Source: Bacillota bacterium
Lineage (GTDB): Bacteria; Bacillota; Clostridia; Christensenellales; CAG-138
Length of the DNA stretch: 30,022 nucleotides
Direction: 5' to 3'
NCBI GenBank assembly: GCA_023435025.1
Contig: JAEYSE010000122.1
Location: forward strand, 1 to 30,022
Shown: positions 14,927 to 22,370 of the stretch, piece after piece
Numbering within the stretch: the stretch's first letter is position 1
Layout of the letters: each line of letters opens with the position of its first letter
The notes under the pieces: generated by a model
Told to the model about the DNA's origin: nothing
The model's input: only the letters and a program-made list of their open reading frames with translations
Databases searched by the model: none
Made by a program: the position numbers and the translations under genes

Positions 14927-16585
14927 CTAAGGAATTTCCACAATGATGGGCAGTATCACCGGGTTGCGCTTTGTTTTGTTGTACAGATATTCGCGCAGGG
15001 TGTTACGCATACCGTTTTTGATATTTGCCCAATCAGACTGGTGGCGCTGCTCAAACAGCGCGGCCTGCGGGCGAATCAACTCGCAGGCTTCGTTTATAAG
15101 ATCCTCCGATTCGCGCACATATACAAACCCGCGGGAAATAAGTTCCGGCCCGGCCAAAAGCTTGCCGGTTTTTTTCTGCAACGCGATAACGATGGTAACA
15201 AGCCCGTCCTGAGACAGGAGGCGGCGGTCCTTTAGCACCACGTTTCCAATGTCGCCCACGCCAAGGCCATCTATCATGACGCTTCCCGCAGGCACATTGC
15301 CATTGATTTTCCCGGAATTGACCGTAAGCTCTACGACATCCCCGATATCCGCCATAAAAACATGTTCGGCATCCATGCCCATTTCCTGGGCAAGCTGGCC
15401 GTGCATGTATAAGTGCCGGTACTCGCCATGCACCGGGATAAAATACTTTGGCTTGGTAAGGTTAAGCATCAACCGGAGCTCTTCTCTGCAGGCGTGTCCG
15501 GAAACGTGGACATCCGCCATTTGGTCATATACCACCATTGCGCCCTTCTGGAACAGTTGGTTGATCACGCGGGCCACGCCGCGCTCGTTCCCTGGGATTG
15601 CGGAAGCGGAAATGATGACAGTATCGCCTTTACCGATATTGAGCTTGTGCGAAGAGTTCGCCATGCGGAACAATCCGCTCATCGGCTCGCCCTGGCTGCC
15701 GGTGGTGATGACGCAGATTTGATCCTCCCGGTATTTGCGCAGCTTCTCGACTTCTACAATGCTTTCTTCGGGTATGTTGAGGTACCCCAGCTCAATCGCC
15801 GTTTGCGCAATGTTAACCATGCTGCGTCCCTGGAAGCAAATCACGCGCCCGTGGGCGATCGCAACGTCCGCCACCTGTTGAATTCGGTAAATGTTGGATG
15901 CGAAGGAGGCAACAATCACCCGGCCCTCCGCCGTATCAAAGTAATGCTCAAATGTCTTGCCAATTTCGCGCTCAGACTGCGTATGACCCGGTCGCTCTAC
16001 ATTCGTGCTGTCTGACATCAGCGCGAGTACGCCCTTAGAGCCGTAATGCGCAAACCGGGCAATGTTCATGGGCTCGCCGTCTATGGGCGTATAGTCCACC
16101 TTAAAGTCACCGGTATGGATCACGGTGCCGATGGGCGTTGTGACAGCAAGGGCCACGGCCCCGGCGATGGAATGGCAGGTCTTGATAAACTCAATATTAA
16201 AGCAACCCAACTTCAGCGTGTCCCCAGGGCTCACACAGCGGAGCATTTCCTTGCCTAACTTGTTTTCTTCAAGCTTGTGCTCAATTAGCGCAATGGTCAG
16301 TTTCGTTCCATAAACGGGGACTTCCGGAAACTTTTGCAGCGCGAACGGCAGCGCGCCGATATGGTCCTCATGCCCGTGGGTAATTAAAAAGCCGCGCAGC
16401 TTGTCTGCGTTCTTTTCGAGGTACGTCATGTCGGGGATCACGAGATCAATGCCCAGCATTTCTTCGTCGGGGAAAATCAAACCGCAATCGATCACGACAA
16501 TATCCTTACCGTATTCCAATACGGTCATGTTTTTGCCGATCTCGGTCACGCCGCCCAACGGAATAATCTTTAGTTTTGAAGCCAA
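14927..16585 (-). CDS. rnj: Ribonuclease J
   Basis: 552 residues, the usual RNase J length. Metallo-beta-lactamase plus beta-CASP domains: the zinc motif HGHEDH is at residues 70-75, further ligands lie in HTGDFKVDYTP and near SDSTNVERPG, and the beta-CASP region contains TTGSQGEPMSGL and HVSGHA followed by IPVHGEYRH. The C-terminal domain is complete. RNase J is the 5'-3' exonuclease/endonuclease central to mRNA decay and rRNA maturation in Firmicutes. The start codon is TTG, with GGAG 12 nt upstream and no ATG alternative, and a 150-nt structured leader precedes it. Only one copy is in the window, so the J1/J2 distinction is left open. Confidence 0.93.
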   Translation of the reverse strand: MASKLKIIPLGGVTEIGKNMTVLEYGKDIVVIDCGLIFPDEEMLGIDLVIPDMTYLEKNADKLRGFLITHGHEDHIGALPFALQKFPEVPVYGTKLTIALIEHKLEENKLGKEMLRCVSPGDTLKLGCFNIEFIKTCHSIAGAVALAVTTPIGTVIHTGDFKVDYTPIDGEPMNIARFAHYGSKGVLALMSDSTNVERPGHTQSEREIGKTFEHYFDTAEGRVIVASFASNIYRIQQVADVAIAHGRVICFQGRSMVNIAQTAIELGYLNIPEESIVEVEKLRKYREDQICVITTGSQGEPMSGLFRMANSSHKLNIGKGDTVIISASAIPGNERGVARVINQLFQKGAMVVYDQMADVHVSGHACREELRLMLNLTKPKYFIPVHGEYRHLYMHGQLAQEMGMDAEHVFMADIGDVVELTVNSGKINGNVPAGSVMIDGLGVGDIGNVVLKDRRLLSQDGLVTIVIALQKKTGKLLAGPELISRGFVYVRESEDLINEACELIRPQAALFEQRHQSDWANIKNGMRNTLREYLYNKTKRNPVILPIIVEIP

Positions 16586-16735
16586 AAAACAACTCTCCTT
16601 TTTTCATGAGACGACTTCGGCCGGAGCAAGAGCCTCTTTGCATGCTCTTACCGCCTGTCCTGTGGTTAACAGGCGGTATCGGGCTGCTGCAGGCTCCTTT
16701 TCCGGCGGTGCCGCCTGAACTCTATGCTCACAACT
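16586..16735 (-). promoter_or_regulatory. Structured 5' leader of the RNase J mRNA
   Basis: From the predicted start site near 16735 to the TTG codon about 150 nt are untranslated. A strong stem ACCGCCTGT/ACAGGCGGT (about 16649-16677) is present, with a second small AGAGC/GCTCT stem beside it. No known riboswitch is recognised. Confidence 0.5.
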
Positions 16736-16741
16736 TGTGTT

Positions 16742-16770
16742 ATTATACGCTTTTGGCGCGCAGTTGACAA
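16742..16770 (-). promoter_or_regulatory. SigA-type promoter for the RNase J gene
   Basis: TTGTCA (16770-16765), 17-bp spacer, perfect TATAAT (16747-16742) on the minus strand. Confidence 0.8.
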
Positions 16771-16789
16771 GCAAAAACCACCCCGAAGC

Positions 16790-17194
16790 TTATGCGGTCT
16801 TCTTCAGTTGCAAGATAAGGCTCCCCGCAATACCGGCGACAAAACCCATCACCATGTCGGCCAAAAGGCCGAGCGTGAACGCCATGGTCTTTTCTACCAG
16901 GGAAAACGCCACAAACGAAATCAGCACATATACGGCCCCCCCTACGCCGCCCCACACCCAGCCGCGCTCGGTTCCGCGCGCAGCCAGCAAACCCGCAAAG
17001 GCGGCGCAAAGAGCCTTGATGACGCTGGTGATCACGGGGATGGCTTCCTCGCTTAAAAACTCAATTTTCAGCAGCAGCGCAAAAAACAGTATTGCGACAA
17101 TGGTGAGGATGCATCCTAAAAGAGATGCCTTCACGACCCGCAAAAGCGTCCCGTTTTGATTTTCCGGCTGCTTTTTCCTCCGCTTCGTCCTCAT
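16790..17194 (-). CDS. TIGR04086-like four-TM membrane protein
   Basis: 134 residues with a basic N-terminus and four hydrophobic helices (about 20-44, 53-72, 82-102 and 106-130), Gly- and Ala-rich. The size, topology and location directly downstream of yajC match the uncharacterised TIGR04086 membrane proteins of Clostridia. Gene order is yajC, terminator, then this gene. GAGGGGGA sits about 6 nt before the ATG. Function unknown; not secretion machinery by any motif I can see. Confidence 0.7.
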   Translation of the reverse strand: MRTKRRKKQPENQNGTLLRVVKASLLGCILTIVAILFFALLLKIEFLSEEAIPVITSVIKALCAAFAGLLAARGTERGWVWGGVGGAVYVLISFVAFSLVEKTMAFTLGLLADMVMGFVAGIAGSLILQLKKTA

Positions 17195-17246
17195 ATGGTA
17201 TTCCCCCTCATGTCCTATGGCAATACCTATGCGAACGAAAAAAAAA

Positions 17247-17275
17247 ACATACCGGCAACATAGCTGCCGGTATGC
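17247..17275 (-). terminator. Terminator after yajC
   Basis: Stem CATACCGGCA/TGCCGGTATG with a short loop, followed on the minus strand by about nine T residues. Confidence 0.9.
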
Positions 17276-17290
17276 GACACAATCAAATTT

Positions 17291-17614
17291 TTATTTTGTT
17301 TCCTTAAGCTCTTCGGTCATGGTGTTTTCGGCCGCCACATTCTCAACCGTGGAGATCGCACCGCGGGCAAATACGAGGCGAACCTTGTCCGGCCCGACGA
17401 CGAGCGTAACAACGTCATCCTTGATGGAGCCGATGGTGCCATAAATACCGCCGATTGTACGCACGCGGTCTCCCGGCTTTAGGGCGCTGAGCATATCTTT
17501 AACTTTCTTTTCGCGCCTGCGCTGCGGAATGATCATAACGGCGAACATGACAACCATGAGTACGACGATCAATAACGAGGGATTCTGAAAAAAGCTGGCG
17601 GCTTCCTGCGGCAT
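17291..17614 (-). CDS. yajC: Preprotein translocase accessory subunit YajC
   Basis: 107 residues. One N-terminal TM (about 14-30) followed by IIPQRRREKKVKDML and the conserved LKPGDRVRTIGGIYGTI core. YajC associates with SecDF-YidC at the Sec translocon. GGAAGG lies about 8 nt before the ATG. Own promoter upstream and terminator downstream, so monocistronic. It is often next to tgt and secDF; these are absent here. Confidence 0.92.
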   Translation of the reverse strand: MPQEAASFFQNPSLLIVVLMVVMFAVMIIPQRRREKKVKDMLSALKPGDRVRTIGGIYGTIGSIKDDVVTLVVGPDKVRLVFARGAISTVENVAAENTMTEELKETK

Positions 17615-17649
17615 TCTTATTACCTTCCTTTACATATGTTTGCAGACTA

Positions 17650-17678
17650 AGTGTATAGCAAATGAAATTGTGCGTCAA
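17650..17678 (-). promoter_or_regulatory. SigA-type promoter for yajC
   Basis: TTGACG (17678-17673), 17 bp, TACACT (17655-17650) on the minus strand; an overlapping TATACA gives 15 bp. Confidence 0.6.
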
Positions 17679-17744
17679 GGGCTTATAAAGCACCGAAAAC
17701 GGGTGAAGCAAAATGTTGCGTTTACTTCACACCCCGGACACAAG

Positions 17745-18644
17745 CTAAGGCCGAAGCACAGCGTCGTATTTTTCAATCAGCTTTATTGGCTGGTAGGAAA
17801 GCTTTGCTTTTCTCATGCCGGGGATACCCATATCCTCTTCACGGTTGAGATATGTCATATCGCTCCAGGTGTGCTCCGCAAACTGCTGGTTGATGACAGC
17901 GTAAAGGCCCGCATAGGAGGCGTCTGCCTTTTCGATATGCACAACAGCCATATCCTCTTTTACCTGCTCTCCCAAAGAGAACGCGACAAGCTTGCCGTTA
18001 ACGTAAATGCATCCGCCTTTTACCTGGAGTGCATCCATATTGGGCAACAGGAACGAGATAGCTTTCATTTCTCCCAATATGCCAGGTTCATTGACGTCCT
18101 TGTCCTGCAGCCAACTCATATAAAGCTCCTTACACTCCTTTATCCTGTCCGATGTAAGCGGCTCGTAGGTAAAGCTGTATTGTGAGGTGAACTGGTTGAT
18201 ATGGTTGCGCTTGGAGTGGTATTTGCGGCCTTTGAGGGTGATCAGATCCTCGGCACTGTAGATATAGTCAAACGTGTTGCGGTCAGGTACCAGCGAAAAC
18301 AAAGGCGCGTGTTCAAGAAACAGTTCCACAAACCTGCCGTTTACGGAACGAAAGCGCGGTGAAACGCCTATGGCGCTAAAGTATTCAAACGCGGGCGCAA
18401 GCGCCTTGCCATAATCCACGCGAAAATCCTTCGGGATCGGCGGAAATAGAAACGGATGCTGTTTCTTCGCAAATTGCAGCCGGATATAGAGCACATCGTC
18501 CTGCTCTGCCCACTGGATTTTATCGTCTTGCCCCCAAATAATGAAGTTGGTAAATGTAAATTCGGAGCACTCAAATGCGTGCGGCTTCAAATATGAATCG
18601 ATAACAGCCTTGTCCGAAAGGCGGATGGATTGGAACTGAAGCAA
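17745..18644 (-). CDS. DUF2156 / phosphatidylglycerol lysyltransferase-like (GNAT fold) protein
   Basis: 299 residues from TTG 18644, preferred because AAGGAAGG lies just upstream; the open frame runs to 18746 with no ribosome binding site. The sequence starts with a SIRLSDK segment and shows the DUF2156 pattern: an F-IIWGQD strand region near residue 35, LKGRKYHSKRNHINQF (about 140-155), and a final YLNREEDMGIPGMRKAKLSYQP. The domain is the double-GNAT fold related to MprF-type aminoacyl-lipid transferases, but there are no MprF membrane helices, so the acceptor is unknown. Monocistronic and convergent with nothing nearby. Confidence 0.75.
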   Translation of the reverse strand: MLQFQSIRLSDKAVIDSYLKPHAFECSEFTFTNFIIWGQDDKIQWAEQDDVLYIRLQFAKKQHPFLFPPIPKDFRVDYGKALAPAFEYFSAIGVSPRFRSVNGRFVELFLEHAPLFSLVPDRNTFDYIYSAEDLITLKGRKYHSKRNHINQFTSQYSFTYEPLTSDRIKECKELYMSWLQDKDVNEPGILGEMKAISFLLPNMDALQVKGGCIYVNGKLVAFSLGEQVKEDMAVVHIEKADASYAGLYAVINQQFAEHTWSDMTYLNREEDMGIPGMRKAKLSYQPIKLIEKYDAVLRP

Positions 18645-18777
18645 CTTTCTTACCTTCCTTACAGCAATTCTTCGCGCGGCGGTGCGCACCTCCTCTATTC
18701 TACCGCAAATTGAGCAATCTGTAACATATAAAATTACGAAAGACAAAATTCCAAATAGACTACAGGAGAAGTTTTGC

Positions 18778-18806
18778 TTGTCAAACGAAGCTGCTTATTG
18801 TAAACT
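18778..18806 (+). promoter_or_regulatory. Promoter for bioY
   Basis: TTGTCA (18778-18783), 17 bp, TAAACT (18801-18806). The -10 lies inside the left arm of the BirA-like operator. Confidence 0.55.
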
Positions 18807-18830
18807 TATAAAAATATTATAGTTAACATT
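18797..18830 (+). promoter_or_regulatory. BirA-type biotin operator upstream of bioY
   Basis: ATTGTAAAC (18797-18805), 16 bp, GTTAACATT (18822-18830). This is the known Firmicute BirA box layout (TTGTAAAC, about 15-16 bp, GTTTACAA) with a slightly divergent right arm. It overlaps the -10 and start region and ends 13 bases before the bioY start, so biotin-bound BirA should repress it. Confidence 0.75.
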
Positions 18831-18843
18831 AAGGCGGTGCACA

Positions 18844-19407
18844 ATGAAGCTTTCGTTACGAGCCATGCTATTTGCAGCCATGTTTGCCGCGCTAACCGCT
18901 GTGGGAGCATTCATCAAGTTCCCAATCCCTCCTTATCCCGTTCCCATGACGCTGCAGACGGCGTTTGTATATCTCGCAGGGTTGCTGCTGCCGCCTTCGG
19001 CCGCGCTTTTTTCCCAGCTTATTTATGTGCTCATCGGCTTGATTGGCGTTCCGGTATTTGCAAACGGAGGCGGGATCGGCTATATATTTGATCCAACATT
19101 CGGATACTTGCTTGCATTTGTGGCCGCGGCGCCGCTGTTGAGCATGGTGGCTTCGCGTACATTATATCAGGGTAAGAAATGGTTGTTTGTACTGGGCGGT
19201 TTTGGGGTGATACTTCTTGTTCAGCTTTGCGGGGTTGCGTATATGTCGCTCATTTCCTCTGTGCATCTAGCAAAGCCGCTAGCGCTGTCCCGCGCAATAT
19301 ACCTCGTTTACATTTTCCTACCGCTTGATGTGCTAAAACTGCTGCTTGCTTCCCTGCTGAGTGCACAGCTCAAAAAGCGAGCGCCCCGGCTTTTCTTGAA
19401 CTCTTGA
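18844..19407 (+). CDS. bioY: Biotin transporter substrate-binding component BioY
   Basis: 187 residues with about six TM helices. Conserved BioY landmarks: the N-terminal MLFAAMFAALTAVGAFI helix, IPPYPVPMTLQTAFVYLAGLLL, GVPVFANGGGIGYIFDPTFGYLL and a last helix after LPLDVLKLLLA. BioY is the S-component of an ECF-type importer that binds biotin; the energising module EcfAAT is not encoded here. AAGGCGG precedes the ATG. The BirA box upstream supports the biotin assignment independently. Confidence 0.92.
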   Translation: MKLSLRAMLFAAMFAALTAVGAFIKFPIPPYPVPMTLQTAFVYLAGLLLPPSAALFSQLIYVLIGLIGVPVFANGGGIGYIFDPTFGYLLAFVAAAPLLSMVASRTLYQGKKWLFVLGGFGVILLVQLCGVAYMSLISSVHLAKPLALSRAIYLVYIFLPLDVLKLLLASLLSAQLKKRAPRLFLNS

Positions 19408-19499
19408 TATAATTGGAAGAAAACCCATCTTCTCACGAAAAAAGTTCATGCGGCATACCATATCCATAGTCAAGTTCAACAATATGGAGGTGGCTTTGC

Positions 19500-20489
19500 A
19501 TGAAACGGCTTGTTGCTCTGCTGTTGCTGACCGTTATCGTTTGCCTGGCCTTTGCGGGCTGCGCAAAGGAACAGGAGATCAGGAAGGTGCGCCTAAATGA
19601 AGTGACGCGCTCGGTATTCTATGCGCCGCAATACGTAGCCGCGGCCAACGGATACTTTGCCGAAGAGGGGTTGGAGGTTGAAATCACCACCGGGGGCGGT
19701 TCGGACAAAACGATGACGGCGTTGCTTTCCGGCCAGGCAGATATCGGGCTGATGGGGCCGGAAACAGGCGTATATGTGTTCAATGAAGGCAAAGAGGACC
19801 ATCCAGTAATTGTTGGGCAGCTTACCAAACGGGATGGCTCTTTTCTTATAGGCCGCACAGAAGAGCCGGATTTCAAATGGGAAAACCTCAAGGGAAAAAC
19901 AATCATCGGCGGCAGAAAAGGCGGCATGCCGATTATGACATTCCTCTATGTGCTAAAAGAGCATGGTTTAACGCCAGGCACGGATGTTACCGTAATAGAC
20001 AACATTCAGTTCAACCTCATGGGCGGCGCGTTTGAAGGCGGCACAGGCGATTATGTGACTCTGTTCGAACCCGTTGCGTCAACGTTTGTGCTTGCAGGTA
20101 AGGGCCATATTGTAGCGAGCGTAGGCGAAGCTTCCGGCGAGGTACCGTATACCACATACATGGTCAGCAAGCAGACGTTGAAGGACGACCCTGCGTTTGT
20201 GGAAAGCTTCCTGCGCGCAATCTATAAGGCGCAAAAATGGATTATAACCGCAACCGATGAAGAGGTGGCAAAAGCCATACAGCCCTTCTTCCCGGACGCA
20301 AGCCAAGAAGTACTGATCTCGGTGGCGCACAACTACCGTGCAACGGATTCGTGGAAAGACGTACCCACTATGGAGGAAAAGGACTTTGAGCGCATGCTTA
20401 CAATCATCGATTCCGCAGGCGAGCTAAAAGCCAAGATACCGTTTACGGAACTGGTGGATAACAGCCTGGCAGAGAAAGCGATGCGGTAA
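19500..20489 (+). CDS. ABC transporter substrate-binding lipoprotein (NMT1/THI5-SsuA-like)
   Basis: 329 residues. Lipoprotein signal with Cys21 (FAGC). The mature part is a type II periplasmic-binding fold of the NMT1/THI5/SsuA/TauA group: FYAPQYVAAANGYFAEEGLEVE (about 40-61) followed by the GSDKTMTALLSGQADIGLMG segment, then WENLKGKTIIGGRKGG. The usual permease and ATPase genes are absent: a minus-strand gene follows directly. The ligand (thiamine precursor, sulfonate, nitrate-type or riboflavin-like) cannot be decided. Located downstream of bioY without a clear terminator, so co-transcription is possible. Confidence 0.8.
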   Translation: MKRLVALLLLTVIVCLAFAGCAKEQEIRKVRLNEVTRSVFYAPQYVAAANGYFAEEGLEVEITTGGGSDKTMTALLSGQADIGLMGPETGVYVFNEGKEDHPVIVGQLTKRDGSFLIGRTEEPDFKWENLKGKTIIGGRKGGMPIMTFLYVLKEHGLTPGTDVTVIDNIQFNLMGGAFEGGTGDYVTLFEPVASTFVLAGKGHIVASVGEASGEVPYTTYMVSKQTLKDDPAFVESFLRAIYKAQKWIITATDEEVAKAIQPFFPDASQEVLISVAHNYRATDSWKDVPTMEEKDFERMLTIIDSAGELKAKIPFTELVDNSLAEKAMR

Positions 20490-20490
20490 A

Positions 20491-20685
20491 TTAAGCCGCG
20501 CGCTTACTTGGTAGCACGCAGTAGGCGTCGCTTCTCATATCGTGGATATATAACTGGCGACGGCTTTCACAGGCACGCTTTTTTTCCAGAAGGCGTGCCT
20601 TTTTCTTTGCCGCCCGTACGCTTTCCCCCAGCAGCAGGCCAATGAGAATTCCGGGAAGAACGAAGCTCATTAAAATGCCAGCCAT
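20491..20685 (-). CDS. Small single-TM membrane protein, repressor-controlled
   Basis: 64 residues: a hydrophobic N-terminus (MSFVLPGILIGLLLG, about 6-20), then a strongly basic helix (AKKKARLLEKKRACESRR) and a short polar tail. No family recognised. A perfect AAGGAGG (20702-20696) and a good SigA promoter at 20874-20846 show that it is a real, strongly expressed gene. Its promoter spacer is exactly an operator of the kind also present upstream of the divergent S24-type regulator. A cationic single-span protein under dedicated repressor control resembles small stress or toxin-like membrane proteins, but that is only a possibility. Confidence 0.65.
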   Translation of the reverse strand: MAGILMSFVLPGILIGLLLGESVRAAKKKARLLEKKRACESRRQLYIHDMRSDAYCVLPSKRAA

Positions 20686-20845
20686 AAAAATATCCTCCTT
20701 GCGTGTTTCCTATATGGAAACATTGTTTGAAATAAAAAACGTGCGGTGAAAGCAACGGAAGCCAATTCGGCACAAAAGCGCTTCACAAACAAGCGTTTCT
20801 ATGCAATTTGGTTTCCAAACAACGCCCGTCCGTTGGTGTATTTCT

Positions 20846-20874
20846 ATTATAGTATCCGTTTAGGAAACCGTCAA
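20846..20874 (-). promoter_or_regulatory. Promoter of the small membrane protein gene
   Basis: TTGACG (20874-20869), 17 bp, perfect TATAAT (20851-20846). The spacer is the operator at 20852-20868. Confidence 0.85.
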
Positions 20875-20917
20875 GCCCATTTATAGAAAAAATTACTAAA
20901 AGGGTCAATAATACTGC

Positions 20918-20947
20918 TTGCATTCATGTTTCCGTATAGGATACAAT
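20918..20947 (+). promoter_or_regulatory. Promoter of the S24-type regulator gene
   Basis: TTGCAT (20918-20923), 18 bp, TACAAT (20942-20947). The operator at 20928-20944 overlaps spacer and -10, which implies autorepression. Confidence 0.7.
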
Positions 20948-20998
20948 AGGAACGGATAGATCATACAACGTACGTAGTTTGTAAAGGCAGGTGGATTT

Positions 20999-21595
20999 AT
21001 GAACCGCATTAAGGATTTGCGCGTAAAGAACGGTTACACGCAGGATATGCTAGGAAATTTTCTGGGCGTACAAAAGGCGGCCATCTGCAAGTATGAAAAC
21101 GGCAGAGCCTCCCTTCCTCAAGAAATGCTCGTACGCCTTGCGGATCTCTTTTCCGTGAGCACGGATTATTTGTTGGGACGGGATACGTCGCCCACATCTT
21201 CGTTTGGATTTAACATGGCTACCGTTCCGGTCGTCGGCCGGGTACATGCGGGCTTGCCTATACTGGCGGAGGAAAACGTGGAGGATCATATTGCGGTTCC
21301 CTCTGCCGATATCCAAAACGGCGAATTCTTCTTTATGGAAGTCGAAGGCGATTGTATGACGGATGCGCATATCGTAGAGGGCGCACTCGTGCTTGTTCGC
21401 GTGCAGCCGCGCGTGGAAAACGGCCAGATCGCCGTGGTACGCATTAACGACGAAGTCGTGCTGCGCCATGTCAAATGGGTGCGTAACCAACTCATCCTAT
21501 ACCCCGCCAACCCGAATTATGATCCTATGGTGATCGCAAGCGGGGACGTACAGATTATCGGCCGGGTGATGGAAGTCCGAATCCGTGGTCTATAA
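20999..21595 (+). CDS. XRE-S24 LexA/CI-like repressor with substituted catalytic dyad
   Basis: 198 residues. An XRE helix-turn-helix (about 5-58, TQDMLGNFLGVQKAAICKYE) joins, via a short linker, a C-terminal S24/LexA-like domain (about 75-198). The cleavage pair Ala84-Gly85 (RVHAGLP) is present. The family nucleophile Ser in GDSM is Cys119 here (GDCM, codon TGT), and the position expected to be the general-base Lys is Arg156 (EVVLRH). Self-cleavage may thus be lost or altered; Lys159 is close by. AGGTGG precedes the ATG. It sits directly beside three operators and is probably autoregulatory. The operators are unlike Gram-positive SOS boxes, so this is a dedicated switch, not the cell's LexA. 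Confidence 0.85.
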   Translation: MNRIKDLRVKNGYTQDMLGNFLGVQKAAICKYENGRASLPQEMLVRLADLFSVSTDYLLGRDTSPTSSFGFNMATVPVVGRVHAGLPILAEENVEDHIAVPSADIQNGEFFFMEVEGDCMTDAHIVEGALVLVRVQPRVENGQIAVVRINDEVVLRHVKWVRNQLILYPANPNYDPMVIASGDVQIIGRVMEVRIRGL

Positions 21596-21607
21596 ATTGA
21601 GCGCACA

Positions 21608-21635
21608 AAAAAGCGCCGTACTTACGGCGCTTTTT
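21608..21635. terminator. Bidirectional terminator between convergent genes
   Basis: GCGCCGT/ACGGCGC stem with ACTT loop, flanked by A and T runs. It serves the S24-type regulator and the MBL-fold gene. Confidence 0.9.
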
Positions 21636-21645
21636 CTATGTGGTT

Positions 21646-22347
21646 TTATTTTTCTTCCCGGCACATGGGACAAATCACATTTTTGTCCACGGCGGGGGGC
21701 AAAAGCAATGTGGTGAGCGGGGCAATCTCCTGAAAGAACGCTTCCGGGGGCCGGAACGCACGGCCAAAATGCATGGGCATCAGCCGAACAGGATGCATGG
21801 CCTTGCAAAACAGGATGGCGCCGCGATAATAATCGCTACCCATGCGGGGGTCTACCGGAAAAAACGCGAGGTCAATATGGGGAACCGCCTGTGTTATCTT
21901 TGCAAGCTCCTGTAAAAATCGCTCTTCCGCCTCGCGCGCGTATTCCTCTCCCCCTTCGTCCCTCCAGTGCCAATCGTTGAGGTCACCCGCATGGAATATG
22001 GATACGCCGTCCCAGACGATATGGAAGGATACACCCTCATCCGTGCTGCCGTAGGCGGTTACCTTCATATCGTTGGGAAGCACCGTTTGCCCGGGACGAA
22101 GCTTGGGCACGCCCAAAGGCGCGGATACGTCGTAGCCCGCTGCAAACTTGGCATTTGGCAGGCTCCAGATATCTGGAGAGTAATGGTCCCCGTGCGCATG
22201 GCTGACAAGTGCGGTCACGTAGCGTACAGTTTTTAATGACTCTTCCTTCAAAAGCGGATGGCGCTTCGGATCATAACAGTCGATCACAAGAAGGCCATCG
22301 TCACGTTCCAACGCGAATCCGCTGTTGCCCAGGTATGTGATATTCAT
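21646..22347 (-). CDS. MBL-fold metal-dependent hydrolase (UlaG/YtkL-like)
   Basis: 233 residues. The metallo-beta-lactamase motif SHAHGDHYSP (His50, His52, Asp54, His55) follows the strand YVTALVSH, with further ligands in SIFHAGDLNDW and MPMHFG near the C-terminus. The N-terminal MNITYLGNSGFALE is typical of the UlaG-like group. Substrate unknown. The C-terminus adds a CPMC pair just before the end. GGAGGG precedes the ATG; 23 nt behind alaS, so probably in the alaS operon. Confidence 0.8.
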   Translation of the reverse strand: MNITYLGNSGFALERDDGLLVIDCYDPKRHPLLKEESLKTVRYVTALVSHAHGDHYSPDIWSLPNAKFAAGYDVSAPLGVPKLRPGQTVLPNDMKVTAYGSTDEGVSFHIVWDGVSIFHAGDLNDWHWRDEGGEEYAREAEERFLQELAKITQAVPHIDLAFFPVDPRMGSDYYRGAILFCKAMHPVRLMPMHFGRAFRPPEAFFQEIAPLTTLLLPPAVDKNVICPMCREEK

Positions 22348-22370
22348 ACGGCCCTCCCGCGTAAAACTGG

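Larger units (their letters stand above)
20686..20998. promoter_or_regulatory. Divergent control region with three inverted-repeat operators
   Basis: Three copies of GTWTCC-N5-GGAWAC: 20705-20721 (perfect, TATAT centre), 20852-20868 and 20928-20944. The middle copy exactly fills the 17-bp spacer of the minus-strand promoter TTGACG/TATAAT (20874-20846). The right copy lies between TTGCAT (20918-20923) and TACAAT (20942-20947) of the plus-strand promoter. The left copy lies just upstream of the ribosome binding site of the small gene. A lone half-site GTTTCC is at 20811-20816. Confidence 0.85.

Noticed and set aside
20705..20944. SOS (LexA) boxes
   Set aside because: The repeat GTWTCC-N5-GGAWAC does not match the Gram-positive SOS box GAAC-N4-GTTC.
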